Source: Thermaceae bacterium (GTDB taxonomy: Bacteria > Deinococcota > Deinococci > Deinococcales > Marinithermaceae). From it: a DNA stretch of 15,535 nucleotides. This document shows, piece by piece, positions 12,320-15,535 of this stretch. The stretch is taken from the NCBI GenBank assembly GCA_027053145.1, contig JALUED010000049.1, forward strand, positions 1 through 15,535, written 5' to 3'. The notes beneath the pieces were generated by a model, which was not told the origin of the DNA, did not search any database, and saw nothing but the letters and a program-made list of their open reading frames with translations. A program made the translations under genes and the position numbers. The number at the start of each line of letters is the position of its first letter. Positions within the stretch are counted from its first letter, which is position 1.

Positions 12320-12912
12320 TGCCGAGGCTTCTCGGGCTTTGGCTGATCTTTGGGCTTGCGCTCGCCTGGGAATACCGGGTAAAGCCAGGGGACACGCTCT
12401 TTTCCCTGGCCCGCCGCTACGGCACCACGGTGGAGGCGATCCAGCGGGCAAACGGCCTTCAAGGGGACCTCATCCGGGTCGGCCAGGTGCTCACGATCCC
12501 CGGCCCCGACTTTGAAGCCCTGGTGCGCCCCTACCTTGGCGCACCTTACCGCTTTGGCGGCACCGGCGAGGGAGGGTTCGACTGCTCGGGGCTGGTTTTC
12601 CGGGTCTACCAAAGGCTTGGGGTCCGGCTTCCCCGCACCGCTCGGGCCATGTACGAAAGCCTTCCACCGACTGAGGCTCCGGCCCCCGGCGACCTCGTCT
12701 TCTTTAGCTTTTCCGGAAAAGCCGTGGACCACGTGGGGATCTACCTGGGGAACGGCCGCTTCGTCCACGCCTCCAACCGGGGGGTGGTGATTGAGCGGTT
12801 GGACCTCCCCTGGTACCGGCGGGCGTTTCGCGGCACCCGCCGGGTGCCCCTAGGCTATGATGGAGCAAATGAGCGAGCCCAAGATCACTCCGCTCGCGCG
12901 GCGCCTCGCTGA
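12319..12912 (+). CDS. Secreted LysM-NlpC/P60 peptidoglycan hydrolase
   Basis: This 197-residue protein is exported and probably cleaves peptide stems of peptidoglycan as a gamma-D-glutamyl endopeptidase. A short signal peptide (1-16, ending ALAW) is followed by one LysM domain (about 18-62, YRVKPGDTLFSLARRYGTT and QVLTIPG). An NlpC/P60 domain (about 66-172) then carries the catalytic Cys89 in FDCSG, His138 in DHVGIYLGNG and His150 in RFVHAS. The ATG overlaps the napA stop. The last 15 or so residues are basic and unlike the family; their DNA also holds the start of the next gene, 44 nt upstream of this stop. It appears intact, a housekeeping cell-wall enzyme rather than a phage endolysin. 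Confidence 0.88.
   Translation: MPRLLGLWLIFGLALAWEYRVKPGDTLFSLARRYGTTVEAIQRANGLQGDLIRVGQVLTIPGPDFEALVRPYLGAPYRFGGTGEGGFDCSGLVFRVYQRLGVRLPRTARAMYESLPPTEAPAPGDLVFFSFSGKAVDHVGIYLGNGRFVHASNRGVVIERLDLPWYRRAFRGTRRVPLGYDGANERAQDHSARAAPR
12856..12861 (+). promoter_or_regulatory. Candidate -10 box (TATGAT) for the PSBD gene
   Basis: TATGAT lies inside the NlpC gene and would start transcription at about 12868, essentially at the ATG at 12869, giving a leaderless message as is common in Thermus and Deinococcus relatives. The -35 region is not convincing. Confidence 0.4.
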
Positions 12913-13903
12913 GGAGAACGGGATTGACTGGCGAAAGCTCCAGGGCACGGGTCCCGAGGGCGAGATTACCGAGCGCGATATCCTGAACTTCCTCGCCAAG
13001 GTGATGGCCGGGGAGGTGACCCTCGAGGGCCCCCCACCTGGCGAGCCCCCGCCCCCCAAAGGCGAAGCCGACCTGGAAGCGGCCCGCGCAGTCCTCGAAA
13101 AGGAAGGCATTCCCCTTGAGAGCCTGATCCCGGGCAAGCAAGACGAGCAGTCCACCCTGGAACTCACCTCCGAGCTTGAGATTGACCTCGACTGGACCGT
13201 GGAGACCGCCGAAACCCCGATCCTCGAGGAGCCGCCACCCGAGCCGATACGGGATTCCTTAAAGCCAGGGGCCGAGGAGGCCGAACCCGAGGCGGTCCTG
13301 CTCAGCGAGTCCGAGCCGAAGGAGGAGGTCACCGCCGAACTTCCCGTTTCGCCCCTTGAGGCGCCCGAGCCTCCCGTCCCGCAAGCGGAGGAGCCCCCAA
13401 GCCTGGGCGAGGAGGCCGAACCGGAGCCGGAACCGGTGGTGGCCAAGGCGCCGGCGGAGCCTTCACCTTCGGAAGTCCGGCTCCATTTCCGCTTGGTTCC
13501 CTTAAGTGCGCTTGACGCGCTCACCGCGGACTTCAGCGAGGAGCTGGGGCGCCGGCTGCCCCGCGCGGCCTTCCTTTTCCTCGCCGCGCGGCGGGCGCTC
13601 GCCGACCTCGAGGTCCCCTTGCGGCCGCTGAAAGGGCGCTACCGGGTTCCCGAGCGCGAGAACTTCATCGGCTTCGTCGCCGCTTGGGAGGAAGCCGGCG
13701 AAGAGGGCGAGGGGCTCATGGTGGAGGAAGCCGAGCCCCCCATTGAGGCGCGCCCCCCAGCTCTCTTGCTCGCCACGGAGGGGATGCCCGAGGGGACGGG
13801 GCTTTTGATCCTGGCCGGGGAGCTGCCCACGCGGGAGGCGAAGTTCCTCGAGCGGGTGGCCTACTACCTGGAAAAGCCGATCCGCCTCCTCCTCTTCGGC
13901 TAA
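12869..13903 (+). CDS. Protein with a lone E3 (peripheral subunit) binding domain and divergent C-terminal domain
   Basis: This protein has 344 residues. Residues 5-43 form a classic peripheral subunit-binding domain (ITPLARRLAEENGI, then GTGPEGEITERDIL), which in 2-oxoacid dehydrogenase E2 chains docks E1 or E3. There is no lipoyl domain before it. Residues 50-205 are a very acidic Pro/Glu-rich linker. Residues 205-344 form a compact domain (FLFLAARRALADL, PERENFIGFVAAWEE, LLILAGELPTREAKFLERVA). Its first part faintly recalls the E2 acyltransferase, but I see no HxxxDG catalytic motif, so it is probably non-catalytic. It may be a scaffold or regulator for dehydrogenase subunits. ATG 12869 is preferred because a TATGAT sits at leaderless distance; 12857 is the upstream alternative. 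Confidence 0.72.
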   Translation: MSEPKITPLARRLAEENGIDWRKLQGTGPEGEITERDILNFLAKVMAGEVTLEGPPPGEPPPPKGEADLEAARAVLEKEGIPLESLIPGKQDEQSTLELTSELEIDLDWTVETAETPILEEPPPEPIRDSLKPGAEEAEPEAVLLSESEPKEEVTAELPVSPLEAPEPPVPQAEEPPSLGEEAEPEPEPVVAKAPAEPSPSEVRLHFRLVPLSALDALTADFSEELGRRLPRAAFLFLAARRALADLEVPLRPLKGRYRVPERENFIGFVAAWEEAGEEGEGLMVEEAEPPIEARPPALLLATEGMPEGTGLLILAGELPTREAKFLERVAYYLEKPIRLLLFG

Positions 13904-13916
13904 GCGCGATCGCGGG

Positions 13917-14489
13917 CTAGTCGCCGATCCAGACGAAGCCGACCGGAGGTTCGGACTTCCAGTCGAAAGAGCTGTCGCCCCGGTCGGTCGTCACCGTCCA
14001 GTTCCAGCCCGCCTTGAGCTCGAGCTTCCAGGTGAAATGGCAACCTGAGGTCTGTACGCGGACGGCTCTGTCCACGTAGACGAGCACCGCTGCCCGATCG
14101 CGGTTCTTCGGGTCTACGTAGGCGATGCTCCCGCTCGGGCTCGTGATGGGCCCGACCATGTTCCAGCCCACCCCTTCGGGGTCTACCGTCAAACGGCAGT
14201 CGCCCGTCTCATTGGAATGCATCGGATTCAAAGCGCCTGGAAACTGCTCCTCCAGGTCATAGAGGGAAAGGGTAAAGCTCCCGTCTCCCTCAATCCGTCC
14301 CTTTCCGAACACGTATTCCCCCTCGGGGTCGTAGGCGAAGAGGTCGCCGGCGGTCCCGGCGTAGTCCTGCACCTTGCCCTTCAAGGTGGGGTACGGCCCC
14401 AGGCTGGTGCCCGGGAGCCCCATTCCCCCACAACCCGCCAAAAGCCACCCCAGGCCCAAAAGGACCACAGCAAAAACCGCTTTCCGCAT
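13917..14489 (-). CDS. Putative lipoprotein of unknown function
   Basis: This 190-residue protein begins with a basic start (MRKA), a hydrophobic stretch and the lipobox LLAGC, so Cys20 should be lipidated and the protein anchored to the envelope. The mature part is a beta-rich domain with Gly-Asp-Gly turns and two more cysteines near VDP and CHF segments that could form a disulfide. No family is recognised. ATG 14489 is chosen because it places the lipobox correctly; an in-frame ATG at 14534 would add 15 residues before the signal peptide. It lies 58 bp downstream of uvrB on the same strand, and its stop is 13 bp from the convergent PSBD gene. Confidence 0.72.
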   Translation of the reverse strand: MRKAVFAVVLLGLGWLLAGCGGMGLPGTSLGPYPTLKGKVQDYAGTAGDLFAYDPEGEYVFGKGRIEGDGSFTLSLYDLEEQFPGALNPMHSNETGDCRLTVDPEGVGWNMVGPITSPSGSIAYVDPKNRDRAAVLVYVDRAVRVQTSGCHFTWKLELKAGWNWTVTTDRGDSSFDWKSEPPVGFVWIGD

Positions 14490-14496
14490 AGGACCC

Positions 14497-14512
14497 CCAC
14501 CCCTAAGGGTGG
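14497..14512 (-). terminator. Small hairpin between uvrB and the lipoprotein gene
   Basis: CCACCC (14497-14502) pairs with GGGTGG (14507-14512) around a 4-nt loop. On the minus strand it lies after the uvrB stop and just before the lipoprotein start. No U run follows, so it may attenuate rather than terminate, or influence access to the lipoprotein start. Confidence 0.3.
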
Positions 14513-14547
14513 ATGCACCGGCTGCCCCTGCCAAGAGGCCTTCGTCC

Positions 14548-15535
14548 CTACCGCTTCCTGCGCTTACGCTTCCGCCCTCCGCCCACCGGTTCGGCCACCC
14601 GAATGCCCTTGAGCCGGGCCTCGAGCGCCCGGATCCGGTCGCGGAGCTCGGCCGCCCGCTCGAAGTCGAGGGCCTCGCTCGCCTCCCACATCTCCAGCGA
14701 AAGCGCCGCGATCTCGGCCTTGATCGCCTCGGGATCCTCGGGGACCTCAGCGGCGAGGACCTCTTCGGCGTAGTCCTCGGGCTTGACCAGCGGCCGGACC
14801 GACTTCTCCACCGTCCTCGGGGTGATCCCGTGCTCTTTGTTATAGGCCTCCTGGATCGCCCGGCGGCGGTTCGTCTCCTCGATCGCCTTTTGCATGGCCT
14901 CGCTCACCTGGTCGGCGTAGAGGTAGACCTCGCCGTGGACGTTGCGGGCCGCCCGGCCGATGGTCTGGATCAGCGCCCGCTCGCTCCGGAGGAAGCCGGT
15001 TTTGTCGGCCTCGAGGATCGCGACCAGGCTCACCTCCGGCAGGTCGAGCCCCTCCCTAAGGAGGTTGATCCCCACCAGCACGTCAAAGTGCCCAAGGCGC
15101 AGGTCGCGGATCAGGGCCTGGCGCTCGAAGGCGTCGAGCTCGTGGTGTAGGTAGCGGGCGCGGATACCGTGGGCGAGGAGGTAGTCGGTGAGGTCCTCGG
15201 CCATCTTCTTGGTGAGGACGGTAACGAGCACCCGCTCCCCCCGCGCGGCCCGCTCCCGGATCGCCTCCATGAGGTCGTCGATCTGCCCCTCGGTGGGCTT
15301 GACCGTGACCTTGGGGTCGAGGAGGCCGGTGGGCCGGATGATCTGTTCGACGACCCGGTCGGACACCTTTAGTTCAAAGGGCCCCGGCGTCGCCGAGACG
15401 AAGACGATCTGGCCGGTCTTCTCCAAGAACTCCTCGAATTTTAGGGGCCGGTTGTCGAGCGCCGAGGGCAGGCGGAAGCCGTACTCGACCAGGGTCTCCT
15501 TGCGCGAGCGGTCGCCGGCGTACATCCCCTGGAGC
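14548..15535 (-). CDS. uvrB: UvrABC system protein B, C-terminal half (gene continues past the right edge)
   Basis: This is the damage-verifying helicase subunit of nucleotide excision repair, which binds DNA with UvrA and recruits UvrC. About 329 codons are visible, roughly half of the usual 660-690. Seen in order are [41 protein letters not shown] and [16 protein letters not shown]. These are followed by helicase motif [29 protein letters not shown], motif [11 protein letters not shown] and YNKEHGITP. Near the C-terminus lies the UVR domain ([20 protein letters not shown]) that contacts UvrC. The C-terminus is a basic tail ([11 protein letters not shown]). The reading frame is open through the window end, so there is no sign of damage. 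The start codon is outside. Confidence 0.96.
   Translation of the reverse strand, partial: LQGMYAGDRSRKETLVEYGFRLPSALDNRPLKFEEFLEKTGQIVFVSATPGPFELKVSDRVVEQIIRPTGLLDPKVTVKPTEGQIDDLMEAIRERAARGERVLVTVLTKKMAEDLTDYLLAHGIRARYLHHELDAFERQALIRDLRLGHFDVLVGINLLREGLDLPEVSLVAILEADKTGFLRSERALIQTIGRAARNVHGEVYLYADQVSEAMQKAIEETNRRRAIQEAYNKEHGITPRTVEKSVRPLVKPEDYAEEVLAAEVPEDPEAIKAEIAALSLEMWEASEALDFERAAELRDRIRALEARLKGIRVAEPVGGGRKRKRRKR

Noticed and set aside
10943..12451. A 502-codon minus-strand frame across napA
   Set aside because: It is a His/Asp/Glu/Arg-rich shadow of a strongly recognisable membrane protein gene and has no ribosome binding site.
12319..12912. Idea that the NlpC/P60 gene is the viral endolysin
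   Set aside because: It lies 5 kb outside the viral region, has a signal peptide and LysM, and is coupled to the chromosomal napA gene.
13904..13916. Palindrome around CGCGATCGCG between the convergent PSBD and lipoprotein genes
   Set aside because: It is self-complementary without a loop and without a U run on either strand, so a terminator call is not supported.
1..15535. CRISPR array, rRNA, insertion sequence or restriction/defence system
   Set aside because: No regularly spaced direct repeats, no rRNA-like stretch, no transposase motif and no defence-type domains were found on either strand.

Overview
The window is high-GC bacterial DNA from the Thermales (Thermus, Oceanithermus and relatives). 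The best host marker is a NapA-type Na+/H+ antiporter that closely resembles Thermus thermophilus NapA as I remember it. Other clues are the thermophile-type codon use, GTG starts, tight gene overlaps and short or absent leaders. The genus cannot be fixed from the sequence alone.

Region 1 (1-7264) looks like the structural half of an integrated virus, and its other end lies beyond the left edge. A promoter preceded by a palindromic operator-like array (14-96) drives fourteen tightly packed same-strand genes (118-7191). Two neighbouring, probably beta-rich, cysteine-free proteins of 159 and 266 residues have nearly identical, very strong ribosome binding sites. They match in size and order the small and large major capsid proteins (VP16 and VP17) of the tailless, internal-membrane Thermus phages P23-77 and IN93 (Matsushitaviridae). 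Then come seven very small proteins, each with one obvious membrane segment, plus one partly hydrophobic protein. A soluble protein, a protein ending in a roughly 27-residue repeat array, a tail-fibre-like protein and one unknown gene follow. No portal, terminase, tape-measure or sheath protein is visible. The packaging ATPase, replication and integrase genes would lie to the left.

Region 2 (7217-7462) is the junction with the chromosome. Two minus-strand tRNA genes, Thr(CGT) and CAT (probably Ile2), stand here, and the 3' end of tRNA-Thr faces the virus, as expected for a tRNA attachment site. A plus-strand terminator and the tRNA-Thr minus-strand promoter are superimposed between the tRNAs.

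Region 3 (7479-15535) is chromosomal. On the minus strand are argB, a LapA-domain coiled-coil protein and an NhaP-type antiporter with an RCK domain whose frame is broken at a T8 run. On the plus strand is an overlapping operon of a CBS-domain protein, NapA and a LysM-NlpC/P60 cell-wall hydrolase. A protein with a lone E3-subunit-binding domain follows. Back on the minus strand are a small lipoprotein and the C-terminal half of uvrB, which runs off the right edge. Two cation/proton antiporters with nucleotide-sensing domains or partners flank argB, which suggests an ion and pH homeostasis neighbourhood.
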